In this document: piece by piece, positions 23,153 through 30,362 of the stretch
Numbering within the stretch: the stretch's first letter is position 1
How the letters are laid out: each line of letters starts with the position of its first letter
Made by a program: the position numbers and the translations under genes
Source of the DNA: Aldehydirespirator sp965261105
Lineage (GTDB): Bacteria > Actinomycetota > Acidimicrobiia > Acidimicrobiales > Aldehydirespiratoraceae
Length of the DNA: 64,000 nt
Direction: 5' to 3'
Assembly: GCA_965261105.1 (NCBI GenBank)
Contig: CBDHCM010000006.1
Location: 744,001 to 808,000, forward strand
The notes under the pieces: model-generated
The model's input: only the letters and a program-made list of their open reading frames with translations
Told to the model about the DNA's origin: nothing
The model's database searches: none

Positions 23153-24556
23153 ATGAGTCCCAAGTCCCCCTGGAGGCTGCTGACGGCGGTCATGCTCGCA
23201 TTCTCACTGGTCGCGGCGGCCTGTGGAGATGACGACGACGACGCCCCGTCCACCGCTGACGAACCGGCGGCTCCGGCCCCGGCGGACGAGCCTGCCGACG
23301 AGCCTGCCGACGAGCCGATGGACGAGCCTGCCGAGGAGCCTGCCGACGAGCCGATGGAGGAGCCCGTCGCGGAGCCTGCCGAGGAGCCTGCCGAGGAGCC
23401 TGCCGACGAGCCGATGGAGGAGCCGGCCGACGATGCGATGGCGGACGAGTCGCTGGAGCCCGTCAAGATCGGGATGATTGCCCAGATCGAGGAGCTCATG
23501 GCGTTTCCCGAGGTGCCCGCCGTGGTGCAGGCCTACGTCGATTACTTCAACGCCGAGTTGGGCGGCGCGAACGGGCATCCCATAGAGCTCGAGGTGTGCG
23601 GCGCGGGTGACGCGGTGGAGTCCCACATTGCCTGCGCCAACCAGTTCGTCAACGCCGATGACGTCCATGTGGTCATCAACGGCGGCTTCCTGGCCAACAG
23701 CATCACCTCCGGCACGATCCTGGCCGAGGCCGGCGTGGCCAATCTGGGATTGGGCAACGACTTCTTCGACTACCTGACGCCGAACCTCTACAACTTCGAT
23801 CCCGGTCTGCCGGGCCTGGCGCAGGTCTTCTTCGTGTTTGCCAAGGAGCGCCGTGACGTGTCCACGATGACGCTGTTCGTGGCCGACGATCCTGGCATCG
23901 AGCCGTTCGTGCCGGCTCTGACGGCCATCGCGACGGGCAATGACATCGAGATCAACGAAGTCATCCGCCTTGGCTTCGAGCCGGATCTGACCGGGCCGGT
24001 CTCCGCGGCCGACACCTCCAACGACGGCTGGCTGTTCGTGCTGGCCGACGGCGCTCAGTGCACCGCCTCCGCCGCGGCCGCGGCCACGGTCGGCTACGAG
24101 GGCAGCCTGTTCGCCAACGACCTGTGCGCCGGCCAGGACGTGGTCGAGTCCGGAGTCATCGACGGATGGGCCGTCCCCATCGTCTCGAGCGCCCCCACGG
24201 TTGACGGAGGCGCCGAGGTCGACGAGATACACCGCGTCCTCGACGCCTACGGAGGCGCCGGCGTGCAGACCGCCGGCCTGGGCGGCTGGGCCCTGGCCCA
24301 AGCCTTCATTGCCCGGGACCTGCTAATGGAAGCCGGCGGTGCCGACGCCACCGACGAGTCGGTGCTCACGGCGCTCAGCACTTATTCCAGCAGCGACCTT
24401 CCCGCCTATCCCGACGTGAGCTGCCCCGGACCCGATCCATGGCTCGGAGCGTGCAACACATCGCCGCTCATGGTCACCGTCGTCGACGGGCAGATGACCG
24501 GGCCCGACGGCTTCACGTTCCTGGACTTCTCACAGCTCAACTTCCTTCTGGGCTAA
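23153..24556 (+). CDS. Branched-chain amino acid-type ABC substrate-binding lipoprotein with acidic Pro-rich linker
   Basis: The ATG at 23153 follows AAGGAGG, so I discard the frame extending to 23087. Signal peptide and lipobox end at Cys24 (LVAAAC). About 80 residues follow that are almost only Asp, Glu, Pro, Ala and Met, in units such as ADEP and MEEP. The binding domain then begins PVKIGMIAQIEELM and runs to the end as a type I periplasmic fold. Total length is 467. The linker probably holds the domain away from the membrane and is unusually long and charged. Ligand unknown; the downstream permease and ATPases are of the LIV class, which also take up amides, urea and aromatic acids. Confidence 0.87.
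   Translation: MSPKSPWRLLTAVMLAFSLVAAACGDDDDDAPSTADEPAAPAPADEPADEPADEPMDEPAEEPADEPMEEPVAEPAEEPAEEPADEPMEEPADDAMADESLEPVKIGMIAQIEELMAFPEVPAVVQAYVDYFNAELGGANGHPIELEVCGAGDAVESHIACANQFVNADDVHVVINGGFLANSITSGTILAEAGVANLGLGNDFFDYLTPNLYNFDPGLPGLAQVFFVFAKERRDVSTMTLFVADDPGIEPFVPALTAIATGNDIEINEVIRLGFEPDLTGPVSAADTSNDGWLFVLADGAQCTASAAAAATVGYEGSLFANDLCAGQDVVESGVIDGWAVPIVSSAPTVDGGAEVDEIHRVLDAYGGAGVQTAGLGGWALAQAFIARDLLMEAGGADATDESVLTALSTYSSSDLPAYPDVSCPGPDPWLGACNTSPLMVTVVDGQMTGPDGFTFLDFSQLNFLLG
23284..23432 (+). repeat. Degenerate GAGCCTGCCGAC-type coding repeat (acidic linker)
   Basis: Repeated 12-nt and 24-nt units of the kind GACGAGCCTGCC and GACGAGCCGATG encode DEPA and DEPM steps in the lipoprotein linker. 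Copies are imperfect, and lengths are multiples of three. Such tracts can expand or shrink in frame. Confidence 0.75.
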
Positions 24557-24594
24557 CTCCCGCGGCACTAACACGCTCATCGACGCCGAATCCT

Positions 24595-24618
24595 GCCGGG
24601 CCCCGCCGAGGGCCCGGC
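24595..24618 (+). terminator. Intercistronic stem-loop between binding protein and permease genes
   Basis: Perfect 9-bp arms GCCGGGCCC (24595-24603) and GGGCCCGGC (24610-24618) with a 6-nt loop sit between the lipoprotein stop (24556) and the permease GTG (24644). No T-run follows. Such hairpins commonly protect or attenuate messages so that binding protein is made in excess of the membrane parts. Confidence 0.55.
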
Positions 24619-24643
24619 TAGGATCGGCTTTACAGGGGGGCCA

Positions 24644-26791
24644 GTGATCGCCAGACTGTCTCCAGCAGAGCGGGTCGGCGTCACCGCCGTCGGCGCCGCC
24701 GCACTTGCTTGGATCCTGGCGGCGGTGCTCCGCAGGGAGCTGTTCTTCGACCCGGTGCTGTTCGGGCTCGGCTCGGGCGCCATCATCGCCGCGCTGGCCA
24801 TCGGGCTTGTGGTGGCGTTCCGGGCGTCGGGGGTGATCAACTTCGGCCACGGGGCCATCGCCACCTATGTGACCTACGTGTACGTCTCCCTCGTCGGCAC
24901 TGGCCGGTATCCGGTGCCACCGCTGCCCAACCCGCTGGCGCCGATCGAGGCGATCGCCGGGATAGAGATCCTCGACTTCCCAACCTTCATAGACCTAGGC
25001 GACTCGGTGGGGAAGGTTCCGGCACTGCTGGTCGCGTTGGCTACGGCGGCAGCCCTCGGGCTCGTGGCCCATTTCGCCATCTTCCGCCCCCTGCGCTACG
25101 CGCCGGTGCTGGCCAAGGTCATCGCCTCGGTGGGCATCATGCTGTTCCTGCAGGCCGCGGTGGTTCTACGCTTCGGCGCAAGGGCCAAGGCCACCGAGCC
25201 GATCTTCCCCAACGACCCGGTCGACATCCTCGGCGCCCGGGTGGGCCAGGACCGCCTGTGGGTGCTGGGGACGGTCATCGTCATTACGGCCGTGCTGTGG
25301 GTCGTGTTCCGCTACACCCGCTTTGGGATCGCCACCCGAGCCGGAGCCGAGAACGAGCGGTTCACCACGCTCCTCGGGTTCAATGCCGACTTCCAGGCCG
25401 GGATCAGTTGGGTGATGGCCTCTGTGCTGGCCGGCCTGGTGGGCATTCTGGTGGCGCCGATCACGGGCGTCACCCCCAACTTCTTCACCGTGCTGCTCAT
25501 CTCCTCGCTCGGGGCGGCTCTGCTGGGACGCATGTCGTCGTTCGTCATCGCCGCGGCCGCCGGCTTGATGCTCGGTGTTGTCGACCAGGAGCTGTTCCGC
25601 CTTGAGTTTGAGTGGGGGTGGATCCCCAGCATCGGCATCCGGCGGGCCCTTCCCTTCTTGGTCATCGCGCTGGCCATGGTGGTCAGGGGCGAGTCCCTGC
25701 CGTCGCGGGGCGCGCTCACCGTGGAGCGGCTGCCCGAGGCGTACGCGCCCCGCATCACCCGCGGCCGCATCGTCGGGTACGGGGCGCTGATCGCGGTGGC
25801 GTTCTGGCTCACCGTCTTCGCGCCCTTCCAGTACCGCGCCGGCATGCAGAACTCGATGATCGGGGTGATCCTGGCCCTGTCGCTGGTGGTGGTCACCGGG
25901 TATGTGGGCCAGATCTCGCTGATGCAGATGGCCCTGGCTGGGATCGGAGCGTTCTCCGTGGCCTCGTTCGGCACCCAGGCGCAGATGCCGTTGCCCGTCG
26001 CTCTGCCTCTGGCCGTGGCCGTCGGCGTCGGGTTCGGTCTGATAGCGGCCATCCCGTCGCTGCGTACCCGGGGTGCCAGCCTGGCCATCGTCACCCTCGC
26101 CAGCGGGCTGGCCATCGGCGAGATCTTCTTCAAGCGCCCCGGGTGGTTCGGCCTCGACCGCGGCGTGAAGACGGCCGACCCGCCGGTGCTGTTCGGCGTC
26201 GAGTTCGGGCCGAACAGCGATTTTGTCTTCGGCGACGGGAAGATCCCCACCGGCGGCTACGGCCTGTTCCTGCTGGTGGTGGGCATCGCCTGCTGCGTAT
26301 CGGTGATGCGGCTGCGCCGGTCGCGCCTGGGCGAGCAGATGCTGGCCGTGCGGGCCAACGAACGGGCCGCCGCCGCGGCCGGCGTGAACGTGGCGGCCAT
26401 AAAGCTGTCGGCGTTCGCCATCTCGAGCTTCCTCGCCGCGTTGGGCGGAGCGCTCACCGCCTTCAACCTGGGAACCTACGGAGCCGACTCGTTCGGGATC
26501 TTCGCGTCTCTGACGGTTCTGGCCTTCGCCTACCTGGGAGGCATCAGCACAGTCGGCGGAGCCATCACCGCGGGGACGCTCTTCGCCGAGGGGATCGGCG
26601 TCGTAGCCACCGAGGAGTGGTTCATCGACATCGGCCCCTACACCGCGTACGTGGCCGGGTTCTTCCTGATCGGCACGGCCGTCTACAACAACGAGGGCAT
26701 CGACGGCTTCCAGCGCAAGCAGTTCCACCAACTCGGGGCCTGGCTGAGTCGTCTGCGGACACGAAGCGTGACCGAGGCCGCCGATGTCTGA
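24644..26791 (+). CDS. Fused LivH-LivM branched-chain-type ABC permease
   Basis: 715 residues combine two permeases that are normally separate. The LivH-like half (about 1-340) includes RASGVINFGHGAIATY and AGVAxISW-like helices around 270. The LivM-like half (about 370-700) includes VTGYVGQISLMQMALAGIGAF, LRTRGASLAIVTLA and the ATPase-contact loop RANERAAAAAGVNVAAIKL. The GTG at 24644 has a G-rich ribosome-binding site. It overlaps the downstream ATPase gene by 8 nt. Fused LivHM proteins are known in actinobacteria. Confidence 0.9.
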   Translation: MIARLSPAERVGVTAVGAAALAWILAAVLRRELFFDPVLFGLGSGAIIAALAIGLVVAFRASGVINFGHGAIATYVTYVYVSLVGTGRYPVPPLPNPLAPIEAIAGIEILDFPTFIDLGDSVGKVPALLVALATAAALGLVAHFAIFRPLRYAPVLAKVIASVGIMLFLQAAVVLRFGARAKATEPIFPNDPVDILGARVGQDRLWVLGTVIVITAVLWVVFRYTRFGIATRAGAENERFTTLLGFNADFQAGISWVMASVLAGLVGILVAPITGVTPNFFTVLLISSLGAALLGRMSSFVIAAAAGLMLGVVDQELFRLEFEWGWIPSIGIRRALPFLVIALAMVVRGESLPSRGALTVERLPEAYAPRITRGRIVGYGALIAVAFWLTVFAPFQYRAGMQNSMIGVILALSLVVVTGYVGQISLMQMALAGIGAFSVASFGTQAQMPLPVALPLAVAVGVGFGLIAAIPSLRTRGASLAIVTLASGLAIGEIFFKRPGWFGLDRGVKTADPPVLFGVEFGPNSDFVFGDGKIPTGGYGLFLLVVGIACCVSVMRLRRSRLGEQMLAVRANERAAAAAGVNVAAIKLSAFAISSFLAALGGALTAFNLGTYGADSFGIFASLTVLAFAYLGGISTVGGAITAGTLFAEGIGVVATEEWFIDIGPYTAYVAGFFLIGTAVYNNEGIDGFQRKQFHQLGAWLSRLRTRSVTEAADV

Positions 26792-27545
26792 CGCGGTGTT
26801 GCGAACTAGCGGCCTGACGGTGCGGTTTGGCGGTCTGCTCGCGGTGAACGGCGTGTCGCTGGAGTGTCGCAGCGGGCAGTTGACCGGGCTGATCGGGCCC
26901 AACGGGGCGGGCAAGACCACGTTCATCGACGGGATAACCGGGTTCCTGCCCAACAACTCGCGGGGATCGGTGCTGCTGGAGGGCGAGGAGGTGTTCGGAC
27001 GCTCGCCGCACCGGCTGGCCCACGACGGGCTCACCCGCACCTGGCAGACGCTGGAGTTGTTCGACGACATCACCGTGCGCTCCAACCTCGACGTGGCCAG
27101 CCGTCGGTTGACGCTGCGGGGCGCGGTGCGCGACTACTTCCGGCCCCGCAACCGCGAGGAGCGGGTGGAGGAGGTGCTGGAGATGCTCGACCTGGGGGAC
27201 ATCGCCGAGCGTCAGCCCCGCGAGCTGTCACAGGGCCAGCGCAAGCTGGTGGGCGTCGGCCGGGCATTGGTGGCGGAGTCGACCAGGATCCTGTTGCTGG
27301 ACGAGCCCGCGGCCGGGCTCGACAAGGCCGAGACGGAGTGGTTCGGTGCGCAGTTGCGGCGCCTGGTGGGCCAGGGGTACACGATGCTGCTGGTCGATCA
27401 CGACATGGGGCTGGTGCTCAACGTGTGCGACTACATCCACATGCTCGTGTTCGGCGAGCTCACCGCCTCGGGCACGCCGGATGAAATGCGGAACAACCCC
27501 GAGGTGATCGCCGCCTACTTGGGCCACAGCGGAGGCGAAGCATGA
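26784..27545 (+). CDS. livG: LivG-type ABC ATPase
   Basis: 253 residues: Walker A GPNGAGKTT, Q-loop-region LTRTWQTLELFDDITVRSNL, signature LSQGQRKLVGVGRAL, Walker B ILLLDEPAAGLD and switch LLVDHDMGLV. The RTWQTLELF and short ATPase with a YLG ending (VIAAYLGHS) are typical of LivG. It energises the fused permease encoded just upstream and overlaps it by 8 nt, and the next ATPase gene by 4 nt. Confidence 0.9.
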   Translation: MSDAVLRTSGLTVRFGGLLAVNGVSLECRSGQLTGLIGPNGAGKTTFIDGITGFLPNNSRGSVLLEGEEVFGRSPHRLAHDGLTRTWQTLELFDDITVRSNLDVASRRLTLRGAVRDYFRPRNREERVEEVLEMLDLGDIAERQPRELSQGQRKLVGVGRALVAESTRILLLDEPAAGLDKAETEWFGAQLRRLVGQGYTMLLVDHDMGLVLNVCDYIHMLVFGELTASGTPDEMRNNPEVIAAYLGHSGGEA

Positions 27546-28264
27546 GTGATCGTCTGCTGACCATTGAGAACCTCGACACCGGCTACGACGGCGTGGCTGT
27601 GGTTCGCGGGCTGAGCCTCCATGTCGACGCGGGGGAGGTGGTGGCGCTGCTGGGGCCCAACGGCGCGGGCAAGACCACCACGCTGATGACCGTGTCGGGG
27701 ATGGGCCAGATCCTGTCCGGCTCGGTGACACTCATGGGCCGGCCAGTCCCGAAGCTGCGCCAGGCCCACCGTGTCGCCCGGTGGGGCGTGATGCACGTGC
27801 CCGAGAACCGTGGCTTGCTGTTCCAGTTGACGGTGCGCGAGAACTTGGAGATGGCCAAGACCCGGGGCCGGGTCGACATTGGCCGGGCCGTGGACTTCTT
27901 CCCCGCCCTGGGCCCGCTGATGAACCGCCGGGGAGGGCTTCTCAGCGGCGGCGAGCAGCAGATGCTCGTGCTCGGACGGGCCATAGTGGCTGATCCGAAG
28001 CTGTTGATGGTCGACGAGATGAGCCTCGGTCTGGCTCCGGTGATCTATGAGGAGCTGATGCCGGTCGTGCGCCGCATCGCGGATGAGACCGGCGCGGGGG
28101 TGCTGCTGGTGGAGCAGCACGTGGACCTGGCCCTGGAGGTGGCCGACCGCGGCTACGTGCTCAACCACGGCGACCTGGTGATGCAGGGCGCGGCCGCCGA
28201 CTTGCTGGCCGACCGGGCGCTGCTCGACGCCAGCTACCTGGGCGCCGAATCCTTGGAGGACTGA
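27542..28264 (+). CDS. livF: LivF-type ABC ATPase
   Basis: 240 residues with Walker A GPNGAGKTT, HVPENRGLLFQLTVRENL, signature LSGGEQQMLVLGRAI, Walker B LLMVDEMSLGLAP and LLVEQHVDLALEVADRGYVLNHG. The DEMSLGLAP and VEQH sequences are characteristic of LivF, the second ATPase of the heterodimer. The ATG overlaps the TGA of livG (ATGA), so the two are made in equal amounts. Confidence 0.9.
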   Translation: MSDRLLTIENLDTGYDGVAVVRGLSLHVDAGEVVALLGPNGAGKTTTLMTVSGMGQILSGSVTLMGRPVPKLRQAHRVARWGVMHVPENRGLLFQLTVRENLEMAKTRGRVDIGRAVDFFPALGPLMNRRGGLLSGGEQQMLVLGRAIVADPKLLMVDEMSLGLAPVIYEELMPVVRRIADETGAGVLLVEQHVDLALEVADRGYVLNHGDLVMQGAAADLLADRALLDASYLGAESLED

Positions 28265-28268
28265 CATC

Positions 28269-29387
28269 GTGCCCACCAAGACCAACACTGTGCTGACCAT
28301 CCCCGAGCCCCGCACCGCGACACTGGCGACCAAGCCGTATCCGGTGGCCGGGCCGGGCTTCGTGATCGTGGAGGTGGCGGTGGCGCCCGTCTGCAACGAG
28401 GGCCGCATCTACCGCGACCACCAGTTCGAGTGGCATGACAGCCCCGAGCATCTCGGCCACGAGGGCGTGGGCACGATCGTGGAGACGGCTCCCGGGTCGC
28501 GCTTTGAGCCCGGCGACCGGGTGGTGGTCTTCCAGGGCAACAGCTGCCGGCAGTGCTTCGTGTGCACCCAGGGGCTGTCGCCCACCCACTGCCTGGGCAT
28601 CCCCTACGAGGGCTACGACGACGGGATGGCCCCCCAGGACGTGACTGCGGGCCTGCTCGGCATCGAGAAGGTCAACGGCAGCGCCTCGGGCGGCTTCGGC
28701 ATGGCCCGCTACCGCCTGGCGCCCGAGCACATGGTCGTGCGGCTGCCCGACGACTTGTCGTTCCGCCACGCCGCCGCGGCCAACTGCACGCTGGGCTGCA
28801 CCTACACAGCCGCCGAGGAGGCCGGCGTGAAGGCGGGCGACGTGGTGCTGGTGGGCGGGGTGGGCTTCATCGGGCTGGGCGCGGTGGCCAACGCCCTGCA
28901 CCGGGGGGCGACGGTGGTGGTGCTGGGCCGCAATCGGTATCGCATGGACCTGTGCCGCCGGCTCGGGGCAACCGCGGTGATCGATCCCGGCAGCGGTGAT
29001 TGGCTCGAGCAGCTCCATGCCATCACCGGTGGCCGCCGGGGCGCGGATGTGGCCTTCGAGTGCTCGGGAGCGCCCTACTACCTGGACCGCTGCATGGCCG
29101 GCCTGCGCCGCTACGGAACCCTGTACTCGCTGGGCTTCACCGGGTCGGAGGGCTACTCGGTGAGCATCCTCAGCGACGTGATGGATCGCCACATCAACTG
29201 GACGGGCGGCCACGACGTGCGCTTCCGCGACCGCGACGGCCTGCTGAGGATGCTGTGCGACCCCGAGGTGCAGAGTGCCATCGACGTGATCAACACCCAC
29301 ACCTTCGGTATGAGCCGGGCCGCCGAGGCCTTCGAGGTCGCCCTGACCAAGGAGTGCGGCAAGATCTACCTGCTTCCCCAGGAATAG
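28269..29387 (+). CDS. Zinc-binding medium-chain dehydrogenase
   Basis: 372 residues, GTG start 4 nt after livF. Features of the MDR family: HLGHEGVGTIVETAPGSRFEPGDRV with the zinc-ligand His and Glu, a four-Cys structural zinc cluster (CRQCFVCTQGLSPTHC) and the Rossmann segment VVLVGGVGFIGLGAVANAL. The first zinc ligand appears to be Cys in APVCNEGRIY. The enzyme oxidises an alcohol with NAD(P). Its place as last gene of the importer operon suggests it acts on the imported compound, an inference. Confidence 0.85.
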   Translation: MPTKTNTVLTIPEPRTATLATKPYPVAGPGFVIVEVAVAPVCNEGRIYRDHQFEWHDSPEHLGHEGVGTIVETAPGSRFEPGDRVVVFQGNSCRQCFVCTQGLSPTHCLGIPYEGYDDGMAPQDVTAGLLGIEKVNGSASGGFGMARYRLAPEHMVVRLPDDLSFRHAAAANCTLGCTYTAAEEAGVKAGDVVLVGGVGFIGLGAVANALHRGATVVVLGRNRYRMDLCRRLGATAVIDPGSGDWLEQLHAITGGRRGADVAFECSGAPYYLDRCMAGLRRYGTLYSLGFTGSEGYSVSILSDVMDRHINWTGGHDVRFRDRDGLLRMLCDPEVQSAIDVINTHTFGMSRAAEAFEVALTKECGKIYLLPQE

Positions 29388-29439
29388 GCGGCGAGCGGCG
29401 ATCACCTCCGTCGACGCGGTTGCGTCGCTGCCACACGAA

Positions 29440-29454
29440 TGTACGATTCGTACA
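29440..29454. promoter_or_regulatory. Orphan palindrome TGTACGA-T-TCGTACA
   Basis: Perfect 7-bp arms around one base, between the dehydrogenase stop (29387) and the second vapBC. It resembles operators in front of antitoxin genes, but the nearest intact antitoxin starts 170 nt away. The open frame that begins at the palindrome (MNEVAAALSNTREKRT) resembles nothing I recognise. The 238-nt gap holds no other convincing gene. Confidence 0.4.
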
Positions 29455-29595
29455 TGAATGAGGTGGCCGCGGCGTTGTCGAACACCCGCGAGAAGCGCAC
29501 GTCGCCCAGGTCGGCCACCCGGGCCGCGCCGAACGGGTCTTCGGACAAGTATGCCGAACAGGGGCCGGTCGGGAGCTGGGGTGAGGGCATAAGCA

Positions 29596-29614
29596 ATGCT
29601 ATGCTGTTTATGCT
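29596..29614 (+). promoter_or_regulatory. ATGCT repeats upstream of the second vapB
   Basis: ATGCT occurs at 29596-29600, 29601-29605 and 29610-29614, ending 11 nt before the vapB start codon. This AT-rich cluster is a plausible antitoxin-binding site overlapping the promoter. Confidence 0.35.
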
Positions 29615-29625
29615 ACCATCTGGGC

Positions 29626-29874
29626 ATGAGAACGATGATCGTGCTTCCAGACCACCACCATGCCGAGGCCAAGCGCAAGGCGGCCCGCGACGGCATCTCG
29701 CTCTCGGAGTACGTCCGCCGCCTCGTGGCTCTCGACCTGGAGCCGGCCGAGTCCGCGGGCGACCCATCGGTGATCTTCGGTCTCTTCGACAGCGGCGGAT
29801 CGAAGATTGCTGACGGCAAGCAGGCCATGATCAGCGAGGCCGTCGACAAGCAGTTCTCGGCCAAGGGACTCTAG
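29626..29874 (+). CDS. vapB: Ribbon-helix-helix antitoxin of VapB type
   Basis: 82 residues from ATG 29626. MRTMIVLPDHHHAEAKRKAARDG gives the ribbon and first helix, and SLSEYVRRLVALDLE gives the second helix. The rest (SVIFGLFDSGGSKIADGKQAM) is the toxin-binding tail. An earlier in-frame ATG at 29596 lies in the repeat cluster and is unlikely. The toxin gene starts 2 nt after the stop, so the pair is coupled. Confidence 0.8.
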   Translation: MRTMIVLPDHHHAEAKRKAARDGISLSEYVRRLVALDLEPAESAGDPSVIFGLFDSGGSKIADGKQAMISEAVDKQFSAKGL

Positions 29875-29876
29875 CG

Positions 29877-30296
29877 GTGTCCCCGGTGTTCGTGGACACC
29901 AGCATCTGGTATGCGGCTGCCGACGACGGCGACGCCGGCAACGAGACAGCCCGCGGGCTGCTCACAGAGCACGCCGGAAGCCTCGTCACCAGCGATCTGG
30001 TGCTGGCCGAGTTGTGGAACCTCGTGAACGCCCGCATTGGACACGGGATCGCCAATAGCGTCGTCGCCGCTGTTGTAGGCGGGATCGCCCGCGTCGAGTG
30101 CACGACGGGCGCCGATCTTGAGGCCGCGGAAGCGGTGGCGGCGGCCTTTGACGATCAGTCGTTCTCGCTGACGGACCGCACCAGCTGGGCGCTCATGGAG
30201 CGTCTTGCCATCATGGACGCGCTCGCTCTGGACGCTGACTTCCGCATCTACCGATACGGCCCCCAGCGGCGCCAAGCCTTCGCGGTGCGCCCCTAG
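29877..30296 (+). CDS. vapC: PIN-domain VapC-type toxin, stop codon inside an IS target duplication
   Basis: 139 residues, GTG start. PIN acids: VFVDTSIWYAA (Asp 7), LVLAELWNL (Glu), SLTDRTSWALM and ALALDADFRIY. The last codons, CCC TAG, run into the left end of the IS1182-like element. The stop TAG is part of the CTAG target duplication, so the insertion left the protein unchanged. A downstream gene or terminator of this operon, if any, is now displaced by 2.1 kb. Confidence 0.85.
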   Translation: MSPVFVDTSIWYAAADDGDAGNETARGLLTEHAGSLVTSDLVLAELWNLVNARIGHGIANSVVAAVVGGIARVECTTGADLEAAEAVAAAFDDQSFSLTDRTSWALMERLAIMDALALDADFRIYRYGPQRRQAFAVRP

Positions 30297-30362
30297 GAGA
30301 CTGTTGAGTAATCCGGTTCGGGGTGCTCGCGTTCGTTGGGCGGGTGTGCGAGAATTGTAGGT

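Noticed and set aside
29439..29813. 124-codon frame MYDSYMNEVAAALSN before the second vapB
   Set aside because: It overlaps the well-supported antitoxin gene in another frame and has no recognisable similarity.
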